Of a stretch of 64,000 bases of DNA, positions 34,913 through 43,114 are shown in pieces. The first letter of the stretch is position 1; every line of letters begins with the position of its first letter. The DNA lies in NCBI GenBank assembly GCA_965224525.1, contig OZ245050.1, forward strand, positions 3,100,001 through 3,164,000, read 5' to 3'. This DNA is from Granulosicoccus sp036478565. GTDB lineage: Bacteria; Pseudomonadota; Gammaproteobacteria; Granulosicoccales; Granulosicoccaceae. The notes beneath the pieces are model-generated. The model worked only from the letters and a program-made list of their open reading frames with translations, was not told where the DNA came from and did no database searches. A program made the position numbers and the translations under genes.

Positions 34913-36952
34913 TATAATGCGAACGGGAGAACCTTACCTTCAGGTGACTGAGCGCCTAGCGAACTGAGTTTCAATCCACTCCCGCTTTATGCAAGCGGGA
35001 GAACCCGGGCGACGATGGCCCTAACACCTACCCCTATGATGTTTCAATCCACTCCCGCTTTATGCAAGCGGGAGAACAAACGGCACTGGCCAAATACCTG
35101 CTGTTACTCCGGTTTCAATCCACTCCCGCTTTATGCAAGCGGGAGAACCTGGTAGGCGTTGGTTAGATCATGCGCTTGGGCTGTTTCAATCCACTCCCGC
35201 TTTATGCAAGCGGGAGAACGTCCGATACCAGAGGGGTTGCTGGAGTGATGAATGTTTCAATCCACTCCCGCTTTATGCAAGCGGGAGAACATTATGATTA
35301 CGACCCGAGACTTCCATCAAGCAGGTTTCAATCCACTCCCGCTTTATGCAAGCGGGAGAACAACAGTTAGCATGTCCGTGCTGCCAACTCGATCCAGGTT
35401 TCAATCCACTCCCGCTTTATGCAAGCGGGAGAACTGTTGACCGATCAGGGTTGATCACGGTGGAGGCGGTTTCAATCCACTCCCGCTTTATGCAAGCGGG
35501 AGAACTCGAATTTAGCTGACATACAACCATCAACATGTTGTTTCAATCCACTCCCGCTTTATGCAAGCGGGAGAACACGCTATAACAGCCATGATTACCA
35601 TACTTATAGCGTTTCAATCCACTCCCGCTTTATGCAAGCGGGAGAACATGAGAATTTACAAAATACTCCACCGATTTTCAGGGTTTCAATCCACTCCCGC
35701 TTTATGCAAGCGGGAGAACCAGTATTAACAGTCAATGCAGGCAGTACTACGAGGTTTCAATCCACTCCCGCTTTATGCAAGCGGGAGAACATGGACAAAG
35801 CGAATCACCAGGTGTCGGAGAATCAGTTTCAATCCACTCCCGCTTTATGCAAGCGGGAGAACAATACGTCGCTTGGCAATGCGGTAAACATCGTCTGTTT
35901 CAATCCACTCCCGCTTTATGCAAGCGGGAGAACGTACTACAGACATAAAATAAATCCAAATATCTAACGTTTCAATCCACTCCCGCTTTATGCAAGCGGG
36001 AGAACGTTAAATCTGATGGGCGACGTGTGAGCTTGTCAGGGTTTCAATCCACTCCCGCTTTATGCAAGCGGGAGAACAATCTCCAGCATGATGTCCCTAT
36101 ATACGGGGTTGGTTTCAATCCACTCCCGCTTTATGCAAGCGGGAGAACCAGATCGTGATGAATTGATGTTCGATCAGTCGCAGGTTTCAATCCACTCCCG
36201 CTTTATGCAAGCGGGAGAACGTGGTGCTGACCTGAGTGCGGTATACGAATATCTGTTTCAATCCACTCCCGCTTTATGCAAGCGGGAGAACCTCACGCAT
36301 TCGCAATGAGTATGTGAATTCATTGGTTTCAATCCACTCCCGCTTTATGCAAGCGGGAGAACGTGACGGCGTTCCAAGGGTTGATGGCGACCGACCCGTT
36401 TCAATCCACTCCCGCTTTATGCAAGCGGGAGAACGCGCTTGCTGATTACATAGCGTCGGCACGTACCGTGTTTCAATCCACTCCCGCTTTATGCAAGCGG
36501 GAGAACACCCTGTTCGCGGAGTTTTCCCGCAAACCATTCTGTTTCAATCCACTCCCGCTTTATGCAAGCGGGAGAACCAGTGTGCGCATACGGCGCTTTG
36601 CACGCAGAGATGTTTCAATCCACTCCCGCTTTATGCAAGCGGGAGAACATTTGAAGGTGCGCCCGAGGCACTGGCGAATGTTCGTTTCAATCCACTCCCG
36701 CTTTATGCAAGCGGGAGAACGCTCCTCCACCAGCGCGTCCGCATCCATCGTGACGTTTCAATCCACTCCCGCTTTATGCAAGCGGGAGAACCCCGGTAGT
36801 GTTTCATCCACGACACAATAATCAGAGAGAGTTTCAATCCACTCCCGCTTTATGCAAGCGGGAGAACAAGGAAAGGCCGCGGTTTCAATCCACTCCCGCT
36901 TTTCGAGAAGTAACTGTTTCAATCCACTCCCGCTTTATGCAAGCGGGAGAAC
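34913..36952 (-). CRISPR. Type I-C CRISPR array, 28 intact repeats
   Basis: The repeat is 37 bp, written on the plus strand as GTTTCAATCC...GCGGGAGAAC, with a 9-bp stem (CTCCCGCTT/AAGCGGGAG). Intact copies start at 34968 and then every 71-76 bp to 36831, with a last one at 36916-36952. Spacers are 34-36 nt, except one of 39 nt (36792-36830). crRNA is read from the minus strand, since the repeat then ends in ATTGAAAC as in type I-C handles and the leader side faces cas2. The distal end has a degenerate half repeat at 34913-34932 followed by a 35-nt spacer. Near the leader is a 20-bp truncated repeat (36882-36901) flanked by inserts of only 14 nt. Confidence 0.99.
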
Positions 36953-37128
36953 CGCCGATTTGTAAGTCACTGATATAGCAAGGATTCGCGACCGGCAAAC
37001 GCGAACCCCATAAAAATTACATATTACGTTTACAAACACAAAATAAACTGCCATTTTCTCTTTGCAAAACAACGGATTACAAACCTGCGAAACCTAAGGG
37101 GTTTTACCGATTGCTTGGGCTTCGCAAT
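36953..37128 (-). promoter_or_regulatory. CRISPR leader
   Basis: A 176-bp AT-rich stretch lies between the newest repeat and the end of cas2. It should hold the array promoter, read leftwards. A weak candidate on the minus strand is TTGTAA, 17 bp, TATGGG in the 37010-37050 part. No gene is visible here. Confidence 0.75.
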
Positions 37129-37422
37129 TCAAATAACCAGGGTTCCGTCAAAATCGGTTGACTGGAACTTGCCATATTGCTTGATATTTTTGTCCAGGGG
37201 CTCGTGGAGTCTGTAGATTCTGAGGCTGTCCAGCTCTTCATCTATTTCTGCCAACAATTGCTCCTCCAGCAGTTCATAGGTCGCAGTATTAACACTACAT
37301 TCGAAAACAGATTTTTGCACGCGCTGGCCATAGTTCAGGCAAACCTTTGCAATTCTCCGTAAACGCCGTCTGCCATCAGGACTCTCTGTGGAAGATACAT
37401 CATAGGTAACCAGTATTAGCAA
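37129..37422 (-). CDS. cas2: Cas2 (type I-C)
   Basis: A 97-residue Cas2. The opening MLILVTYDVSSTESPDGRRRLRRIAKVCLNYGQRVQKSVFEC carries the conserved YDV metal-site Asp and the RVQ-S-VFE motif. It forms the Cas1-Cas2 integrase that captures new spacers. The start is a TTG at 37422, eight bases after the cas1 stop, with AGG upstream in the cas1 end; a TTG start is supported because the protein begins at the family's normal first residue. Last gene of the cas operon, facing the leader. Confidence 0.95.
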   Translation of the reverse strand: MLILVTYDVSSTESPDGRRRLRRIAKVCLNYGQRVQKSVFECSVNTATYELLEEQLLAEIDEELDSLRIYRLHEPLDKNIKQYGKFQSTDFDGTLVI

Positions 37423-37430
37423 TTTCGTAC

Positions 37431-38465
37431 TTACCTGTGAAGGTACGGGATATAGGCATCCACATCGTTACGTAAATACCGGGCGAGCATTCTGGCTTGA
37501 ATCAAAGGCAGCAGACCTAACTCTACCTGCTGATCCAGCAAGGGGTGTGTCAACACCTCCTGCTTTCGCTCCTGGAAAGCCGTCAAGAGGGTTTTCCTGC
37601 CTTTGTCGTTTAACATCACGGCCCCTCCATCTCTTTCATCAAAATCTGCCTTAGTCAACTGGCCCCGATTTATCAGTGTCAGAGCAAGGCGGTCGCCAAG
37701 AACAGAGCGAAATTCTTCCAGCAGATCAAGTGCGAGCGCATGGCGACCAGGCCGGACTGCGTGCAGAAAACCCAGTTGTGAATCAAGACCTACTGCCTCC
37801 AGGGCACTCCGACAATCATTTAATAGCAACGAATACAGAAACGACAATAGCGCATTAATTCTATCCCGCGGAGGTCTTCGGCTACGCGTGGAATAACTGA
37901 ATGCTTGCCGTGACTGCTGCTTCATCATGAAGTTAAGTTGTTCAAAATAGACTCGTGCTGAATCACCTTCAAGGCCACGGATACTGTCCAGACTTTCAGT
38001 GCGCTCCAGATTCCTCAAGTTTACGGCCAATTTTCCAGCCGCATCCGTAAGTTTATCTTTCTCTGATATTTCCTTTGAGTCTCGCGCACTCCGCAACAGA
38101 ACCTGGCGGCTGTTCCTAAGCTTGCCAGCAATAAAAGCTCGCGCCAGGTCCAGAGTGATATCAAGACTATCAGCTGCTCGAAATTGTGCTTGTCTCAACA
38201 GAATGTTTCCGCTTACCGGGCCCTCTACGCGTGCAAGGAAACGTCCGTAGGCATTCAACCAAACAATACTGCGGCCATCCTCCGCATTCCGCGCCAACAA
38301 TGCAGGGCTTATGTTGACACGCCCCAAACAAACAATGCCGCCAAGGTGGTGTAAAGGAACCTGCAACTTCTTCTCCTTCTCCACCATAACGACCAGAGTT
38401 TCCCCTTCCAGCCGGATATATGCCTCATCCAGCGTGACGTATAACGTATTTAGTATCTGTCTCAA
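37431..38465 (-). CDS. cas1: Cas1 (type I-C)
   Basis: A 344-residue Cas1 endonuclease, the usual type I-C length, beginning LRQILNTLYVTLDEAYIRLEGETLVV. The catalytic Glu and His regions fall in RDRINALLSFLYSLLLNDCRSALEAVGLDSQLGFLHAVRPGRHALALDLLEEFRS. The frame stays open upstream to 38573, but family alignment puts the start at a TTG (38465) that overlaps the cas4 stop as TTGA, with GGAG ten bases upstream. It integrates spacers with Cas2 and probably Cas4. Confidence 0.95.
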   Translation of the reverse strand: MRQILNTLYVTLDEAYIRLEGETLVVMVEKEKKLQVPLHHLGGIVCLGRVNISPALLARNAEDGRSIVWLNAYGRFLARVEGPVSGNILLRQAQFRAADSLDITLDLARAFIAGKLRNSRQVLLRSARDSKEISEKDKLTDAAGKLAVNLRNLERTESLDSIRGLEGDSARVYFEQLNFMMKQQSRQAFSYSTRSRRPPRDRINALLSFLYSLLLNDCRSALEAVGLDSQLGFLHAVRPGRHALALDLLEEFRSVLGDRLALTLINRGQLTKADFDERDGGAVMLNDKGRKTLLTAFQERKQEVLTHPLLDQQVELGLLPLIQARMLARYLRNDVDAYIPYLHR

Positions 38466-39103
38466 TCTAAGTCTTCTCCAGCATGGAAAAGTGATTTTCG
38501 GATTTCGCGTATTTTCTGTCTGGCAGCAGTCAATTCTGGCTGGCAAGCCTCTTTTAATGAACAAGCTCGACACAAAGCAGTATCTGTTGCAGGTGCCGGC
38601 AGCTTGCCCGACGTAGTCATGGATCGAATACTCTCGGTAATCGCAACAACTTCGTTTTTCAATTCAACAGTTAATTCAACTACCCTCCGCCTGCGAGTTT
38701 TATGATGGTAGATTGCGCCCTCAATGACTTCCCTACCAGTCATTTCTTCCAGACAAAGCCCCTGGGCGGCAAGTTGAATATCATCATGGGACTTCTTCTG
38801 GCGGCGACCCTGCTTGTACTCAACGGGGTATGGTGTGCCGTCTTCAAGAAACTCTACAACATCAGCCTTTCCCGTCAAACCATAGCGAATGCTGAATAGG
38901 GGCAATGAGCGAACAACTCGTGCGCCGCTCTCCTCAGTAATCTCCCCGCTATCAACCCGCCGGTGGGCACGCTGGCCTCGCAGTGTAAATTCGTTTTCGT
39001 CAAATATTTGTTCCTGATGAATCAGAGCGCACTGCCGCGGACAATAGCTGTAGTGCTGCAACGCCGAAATCATAATCAACTCGTCCTCGGCGTTCTCGTT
39101 CAT
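38462..39103 (-). CDS. cas4: Cas4 (type I-C)
   Basis: A 213-residue RecB-like nuclease with an iron-sulfur cluster. The N-terminal Cys is in YCPRQCALIHQE. The nuclease motif is GKADVVEFLEDGTPYPVEYKQGR (D...E-x-K). The C-terminal Cys residues are in CRACSLKEAC. Cas4 trims prespacers and selects for the correct PAM. Its ATG overlaps the stop of hicA (ATGA at 39103-39100), and its stop overlaps cas1 (TTGA). The toxin gene therefore sits in the operon in perfect register. Confidence 0.96.
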   Translation of the reverse strand: MNENAEDELIMISALQHYSYCPRQCALIHQEQIFDENEFTLRGQRAHRRVDSGEITEESGARVVRSLPLFSIRYGLTGKADVVEFLEDGTPYPVEYKQGRRQKKSHDDIQLAAQGLCLEEMTGREVIEGAIYHHKTRRRRVVELTVELKNEVVAITESIRSMTTSGKLPAPATDTALCRACSLKEACQPELTAARQKIREIRKSLFHAGEDLD

Positions 39104-39354
39104 TTCTGCTTTTTCGTAAACAGTCTTTCCAGCAATTCGTCACGAGACAATCCTTGATGAGTCGCAACATCAGCCAATATTGCAGATAGTGTTCCCACTC
39201 TTAGTGAATCATGATTCGGGATTGTGATGTGGTGCTCTTCTGGAGAATCACTGCTCAAACGAATATGGCTGCCAGTTTGACGAGTCGCGTTGTAGCCCAG
39301 TGTTTGAAGTGCCTTGACTAACTGCGCCCCGCTAAGGTCGCGGGGCATCCTCAT
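39100..39354 (-). CDS. hicA: HicA-family toxin embedded in the cas operon
   Basis: An 84-residue HicA/YcfA-like mRNA interferase. Signature: LVKALQTLGYNATRQTGSHIRLSS, with the catalytic His in G-S-H, and HHITIPNHDSLRVGTLSAILADV, typical of the dsRBD-like fold. HicA cleaves mRNA when free of its antitoxin. The ATG at 39354 overlaps the hicB stop (ATGA), and its own stop overlaps cas4 (ATGA). It has no cas function known to me, and type I-C operons normally run cas7 directly into cas4. I infer an addiction or regulation module inserted cleanly between the interference and adaptation genes. Confidence 0.88.
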   Translation of the reverse strand: MRMPRDLSGAQLVKALQTLGYNATRQTGSHIRLSSDSPEEHHITIPNHDSLRVGTLSAILADVATHQGLSRDELLERLFTKKQK

Positions 39355-39557
39355 ACCGCCAGCACCTCTTCTCGTGTGAAGTGCAACCGAATGAGCTTTG
39401 GGGCAAGTGCTTCATCGAAATGACAACGAACTGCATCACGGACTTGTTGGTGCAAACCAACCAAATCATCCGCTTCGGTGAAAATAGGCTGGCCGAGTGC
39501 TCGGGCGATATAACCACCCTCCGGGGCGTCTTCGACCACAAATATGATCTCATTCAT
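39351..39557 (-). CDS. hicB: HicB-like antitoxin embedded in the cas operon
   Basis: A 68-residue protein of the short HicB-like class: NEIIFVVEDAPEGGYIARALGQPIFTEADDLVGLHQQVRDAVRCHFDE. Such proteins are partial RNase H-like folds that block HicA. The usual C-terminal DNA-binding segment of full HicB antitoxins is missing, so it probably cannot repress the operon alone. The ATG at 39557 comes 30 bp after the cas7 stop, and it overlaps hicA by ATGA. The antitoxin gene precedes the toxin gene, the reverse of classical hicAB but common for this subclass. Confidence 0.87.
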   Translation of the reverse strand: MNEIIFVVEDAPEGGYIARALGQPIFTEADDLVGLHQQVRDAVRCHFDEALAPKLIRLHFTREEVLAV

Positions 39558-39587
39558 ATCAAACCCTCATTAGATCGGTTAGAAAAT

Positions 39588-40505
39588 CTAGCTTACTCGT
39601 TTAACTAACTCTACACCCTGGGGAAGGTCGTTGTCGTTTACCGCAATATCATAGTCAGTGAAATTTCTTGGAACGATCACACCCTTGCTTGTTTTCAACG
39701 ACACCCTATCAAACAAACTATGTGCCGATGCATTACCCAACTTGCTATCGTGCTTAAAAATATAGAGACCACGCGTGGCCATTTCACCGCGAGCTGCAGA
39801 ACGGTCATGTTCAAACATATCGGTTAATGCTGTCCAGAGAAGCTCCAGATCATCCTCATCGAAACCCGTCTGATTGGCGAGATGTGCTGAGACAAACCCA
39901 TGAGCCATGTAAAGCCCATAGGGAATAGTGTGCTTGCGGCCCATAGTACGGTTGTCGCCTTGCTGCTTTTCCGCCTCTGCGCGGGTCGCTACCGCCATCC
40001 GCGTAATCGAGTGCTCAGCGGCAACAATCGGATCAATCGAACTGGCAAAGGTAAGCTGTACCGGGCCACGTACTTGACCGCAATTTATACCAGTGGACAT
40101 AACTGCGCCAAACGTCCGTACGTCGTAGAAGTTTCGGCACATCCAGGAGCGGGCATTATCAACAGCATCACCCCCTTTTCGCTTCTTGCTATCATCATCT
40201 TTTACCAGGTCTTCCCGCCCGATCCCGGCATAGGCTCGCCGATGTTGATCATTTAGAATCGCTTTTTCTCTTACATAGATTTCAAAGCGCTTTTGATTAC
40301 CTTCCAGACTCTCTGTGATTTCAGTCTGATCTTTGGTTATGCCTACATAATTTCGTACCTTGCGCTTTAAACATACATCAGTTACAAGCCCTTTTCCGGT
40401 CTCTGCATCCACCCGTGGCAGGTTGCCAGCATCCGGGTCGCCATTTGGATTGCCGTTTTTCACATCAAACAGCAGTACAAAGTCGTAACGGTTTTCCAGG
40501 CTCAT
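39588..40505 (-). CDS. cas7: Cas7 (Csd2), Cascade backbone, type I-C
   Basis: A 305-residue RAMP protein. It opens NRYDFVLLFDVKNGNPNGDPDAGNLPRVD, the signature of Csd2/Cas7 in type I-C. FGAVMSTGINCGQVRGPVQLTFASSIDPI is also typical. Several copies coat the spacer part of crRNA in the Cascade complex. The ATG overlaps the cas8c stop as ATGA. A 30-bp gap then leads to hicB. Confidence 0.97.
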   Translation of the reverse strand: MSLENRYDFVLLFDVKNGNPNGDPDAGNLPRVDAETGKGLVTDVCLKRKVRNYVGITKDQTEITESLEGNQKRFEIYVREKAILNDQHRRAYAGIGREDLVKDDDSKKRKGGDAVDNARSWMCRNFYDVRTFGAVMSTGINCGQVRGPVQLTFASSIDPIVAAEHSITRMAVATRAEAEKQQGDNRTMGRKHTIPYGLYMAHGFVSAHLANQTGFDEDDLELLWTALTDMFEHDRSAARGEMATRGLYIFKHDSKLGNASAHSLFDRVSLKTSKGVIVPRNFTDYDIAVNDNDLPQGVELVKRVS

Positions 40506-42250
40506 TGCGAGTCTCCTTGTTCTGTTGATTCAGTTTTGTCGCGCTTATTGAAAAAGTCCTGTCGCTGATGATAGTAGCCAATGGCGAAACGACCCTGATC
40601 AACGAGCGATAACACAGCGGGAAAGTCTTCAATATCATCCATTATGCTACCGTAAAGCCTCTCCAGATTAACCACCCGACCCTTGTTATCCATCTTTCTG
40701 AGATGGTGATTCTTCAGCTTGAGCAAGCTTGAAAAAACGCTCACTGGCGTACTCGATGCAGCACCATAAAATCGATCACGTATGGTTGCGTTAAGGCCCG
40801 GGCTAGCTTCCTCTTGTGTTTTTTCCAGAACCGCAAATAGCCTGCCCAGGCGATAACCGGTATTTGTATTTTCTTTGTCCAGTGACACTTTCAGTTCCTC
40901 CGGAATGTCAGGATGGGAATAACGGGTGCTTCGATTGATGCATGCTTTAATTACCGCTGCACGCGGATAGTTAACTTCATGTTCTGCTCTAATCCGGCGT
41001 ACAGCACCAGACAACAGAGTTCGAGGATAGGGCGAGCCAGTTAATATGCTACGCATGGTCTCACCCGAAAGATTTGGCGAAATATTGTCTGCCTTACCCT
41101 GAGTGGCCGTTGAAACCAACACCCGAAACAATGGCAAGTACGGCGGCTGTTTATCACCATGCTCTATGGCCAGGTCGTCGAAATGGAGGTGTATTCGGCC
41201 AGCCAGTTCTGCAACCGTGGTGTTCTCCCAGAAACGAATGCTAATGCGTGCGGCATTCGGCGCTAACCCCAAAACATAAAATCGGGTGTCCCCCTCGTTG
41301 CCGTTGTATCGACCAAAATCAATCGCTTTATACAATTCGGCAACCGCATTGGTATTCTGGTCCGGGTCGTCCTTGGGCGGTTCACCAAATATGTCTGGAA
41401 TCAGAGTTTCCAGCCCCGTCGACTCTTCCGCCCAGAAAACTGTCGAGGCGTCACCCACCTGGATTCTCTGTGGCGAGCCCTTTCTTAATAAATAGTTCAA
41501 TGCAGTGGTGTAGGCAAAAGCCGGGCGCTCCCCGACGGGTGCGTTTGCTCCCCGAGATTTTCCGTATGAATCGAAAGCGTCAAGATTGAATGAGATTATA
41601 TTTGCGCCTGCAGTCTGTGCGCCCCATACTCTTTTTATGGATGTGTGCAAACGCGCGATTTTACGCCGATCCCCCGTCATCAAGCACATTGCCAGATCTT
41701 TTTCATCGGGCGTTTTCTCGGCTTCAGCTTGCACAGCCTCCACTATGCTTTCGCGTGCGGATACAAGTTCAATATCACCCTGCAGACGAAATCCAAGATT
41801 CGGGTTCTTTTGCAAGTCCTCCCAAACTGGAAGTCCTTCAAGCTGAATAACTTTAAGTTGTTTGAAAAATCGGAAAATGGCCTGGATACCAGCATCCGAC
41901 TTAACGCCTGTTGATAAACTTTCTATTCGGTCGGCAAATGCCTGATGTTGCTTTTCTACTCGCTCCGGTTTTCCTCTGGCATCAATACCCAGTACGTATT
42001 CGGCATTATCCCAGAGAAAGTTGGCAGCTACGCCAGAGGTTTTCTTCACTCCCTTTGGAACCATAAATGATTTGGCTTGTTTTTTGTTTCCCACACCCTC
42101 TCTGGTGTCCTCAATCTGAATCAGCTCCCCTTCCCGATTCAACTCAATAATAAACGGTAGCTCCTTTGTCTCAAATCCAAAGGGCGGCAGCGACGAATCA
42201 TTTTCTGCTACTTTCCGTTCGTAGTATTGATACAGAGCCTGCAGAATCAT
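40502..42250 (-). CDS. cas8c: Cas8c (Csd1), Cascade large subunit
   Basis: A 582-residue protein matching Csd1: ILQALYQYYERKVAENDSSLPPFGFETKELPFIIELNREGEL at the start and FSSLLKLKNHHLRKMDNKGRVVNLERLYGSIMDDI near the end. Cas8c recognises the PAM (TTC in characterised systems) and recruits Cas3. In type I-C an internal start within cas8c often encodes Cas11; I did not identify it here. ATGA overlaps join it to cas5 upstream and cas7 downstream. Confidence 0.96.
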   Translation of the reverse strand: MILQALYQYYERKVAENDSSLPPFGFETKELPFIIELNREGELIQIEDTREGVGNKKQAKSFMVPKGVKKTSGVAANFLWDNAEYVLGIDARGKPERVEKQHQAFADRIESLSTGVKSDAGIQAIFRFFKQLKVIQLEGLPVWEDLQKNPNLGFRLQGDIELVSARESIVEAVQAEAEKTPDEKDLAMCLMTGDRRKIARLHTSIKRVWGAQTAGANIISFNLDAFDSYGKSRGANAPVGERPAFAYTTALNYLLRKGSPQRIQVGDASTVFWAEESTGLETLIPDIFGEPPKDDPDQNTNAVAELYKAIDFGRYNGNEGDTRFYVLGLAPNAARISIRFWENTTVAELAGRIHLHFDDLAIEHGDKQPPYLPLFRVLVSTATQGKADNISPNLSGETMRSILTGSPYPRTLLSGAVRRIRAEHEVNYPRAAVIKACINRSTRYSHPDIPEELKVSLDKENTNTGYRLGRLFAVLEKTQEEASPGLNATIRDRFYGAASSTPVSVFSSLLKLKNHHLRKMDNKGRVVNLERLYGSIMDDIEDFPAVLSLVDQGRFAIGYYHQRQDFFNKRDKTESTEQGDSQ

Positions 42251-42918
42251 CCCCGCACATCCTCGCTATCTCTGGCAGGGACTTCAATAACACCATTGTC
42301 CATTTGAGCATGAAAGAACAGCGGCGAAGGGTTGGCACGATCAGAGTAGTCCAGGTCATACAACATCCAGCCAAGGTCCCGCGTCAACGATGCGTCTTGT
42401 GATGTTTCGTCACTTGAATCATTTGAATCAATCAAAGAAAAATTCGCCGAAAACTCACGACACCCAAGGTAGGGTTGATTGAAACACTGTCCGCGACGGG
42501 CACGACGTTCAAACATTTCAGAAAACTTGACCGGTGAGTTACCGCCGCTGCGATCCAGCAGATCGAAATGTCCGTAAATACGGTATTTCACATCACGTAA
42601 AAACAAACCAGCCCGTTGCTGGCGTTCATCCTCGATGTTTAATCCCAGATTTCCTTCACCTTTTTTCATCGCTGTTTTTACATTTCTACCTGACACTACA
42701 GCGCCAACCTCATTTCGCCGTAAATTGATCCACCGGACAGGGTTTAGCACTTCAATCTTGCTGATGTGCCATCGGATTGCCGGCTTCCACAAAATGGCTT
42801 CGAAAACAGCCCGCGCAGCAGATGGCGTAATGACATCGTATGAAACACGCTCAACCTTCATTTCCGGGCGGGTGAAACAGGCAAATTCACCGGCAATTTC
42901 CAGACAATGTGTTTTCAC
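42247..42918 (-). CDS. cas5: Cas5c (Cas5d), crRNA-processing endonuclease
   Basis: A 223-residue Cas5d. It opens with EIAGEFACFTRPEMKVERVSYDVITPSAARAVFEAILWKPAIRWHISKIEVL. In type I-C this subunit replaces Cas6: it cuts pre-crRNA at the base of the repeat stem, leaving an 11-nt handle, and stays bound to it. The start is a GTG at 42918 that overlaps the stop of a 41-codon gene just upstream (GTGA). It would also be the enzyme to process the crRNA-like RNA encoded 200 bp upstream on the other strand. Confidence 0.95.
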   Translation of the reverse strand: MKTHCLEIAGEFACFTRPEMKVERVSYDVITPSAARAVFEAILWKPAIRWHISKIEVLNPVRWINLRRNEVGAVVSGRNVKTAMKKGEGNLGLNIEDERQQRAGLFLRDVKYRIYGHFDLLDRSGGNSPVKFSEMFERRARRGQCFNQPYLGCREFSANFSLIDSNDSSDETSQDASLTRDLGWMLYDLDYSDRANPSPLFFHAQMDNGVIEVPARDSEDVRG

Positions 42919-43040
42919 CCTTCACTCCATGACATCAGCAAGCCCAGAACGACTAGCAACATGAGCCACAGCGCCCAGAAACGTGAGCCTGGCAGCTCCA
43001 GGAGCAAGTACCTCAATTCTCTGACCAGCTTCCAGCTCAC
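42915..43040 (-). CDS. 41-residue membrane peptide, first gene of the cas operon; CreT-like candidate
   Basis: A GTG at 43040 has GAGAGG eight bases upstream and opens a 41-codon frame ending in TGA at 42917-42915. The stop overlaps the cas5 GTG as GTGA, the same junction style as the rest of the operon. The peptide begins MSWKLVRELRYLLLELPGSR (basic, amphipathic) and continues with a hydrophobic helix rich in Leu, Val and Trp (about residues 21-37, FWALWLMLLVVLGLLM), ending WSEG. It would be a single-pass membrane peptide. I do not recognise it in known type I-C operons. It may be a coupled leader peptide, an accessory membrane anchor, or a toxic peptide kept silent by Cascade at its promoter. 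Confidence 0.65.
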   Translation of the reverse strand: MSWKLVRELRYLLLELPGSRFWALWLMLLVVLGLLMSWSEG

Positions 43041-43070
43041 AAACGATACCTCTCAGCACGAAAAGATGAC

Positions 43071-43106
43071 ACCATACACGATATTTCACTAGCTTGTAAG
43101 CTACAA
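43071..43106 (-). promoter_or_regulatory. Probable promoter of the cas5-cas2 operon
   Basis: Read on the minus strand there are two overlapping options: TTACAA (43099-43094), 17 bp, TATGGT (43076-43071); or TTGTAG (43106-43101), 17 bp, TATCGT (43083-43078). Both would start transcription at about 43064-43071, just before the GAGAGG and GTG of the small gene at 43040. Both lie across the protospacer-like site. Confidence 0.45.
43085..43105 (+). promoter_or_regulatory. TTC PAM plus partial protospacer matching the crRNA-like RNA
   Basis: TTC at 43085-43087 is the type I-C PAM. It is followed without a gap by ACTAGCTTGTAAGCTA, beginning at 43088. The spacer-like stretch at 43140 reads ACTAGTTCGTAAGCTA. 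Of the first 18 positions 15 match; mismatches are at 6, 8 and 17. Position 6 is a base that Cascade flips out and tolerates. Homology ends beyond position 18, which should allow binding without cleavage. The site is also a perfect palindrome (TAGCTT, 2 bp, AAGCTA), so a protein operator is the alternative. Confidence 0.6.
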
Positions 43107-43114
43107 TATATCCT

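Noticed and set aside
35170..36821. Several open frames across the CRISPR array
   Set aside because: They are translations of the repeat itself (recurring strings such as STPALCKREN) and have no coding meaning.
34968..36952. Self-targeting spacers against genes of this window
   Set aside because: No obvious match was noticed by eye, but a full alignment could not be run, so no claim is made.
38466..38573. 36-codon N-terminal extension of cas1
   Set aside because: It overlaps cas4 in another frame; Cas1 of type I-C begins at the LNTLYV strand, matching the TTG at 38465.
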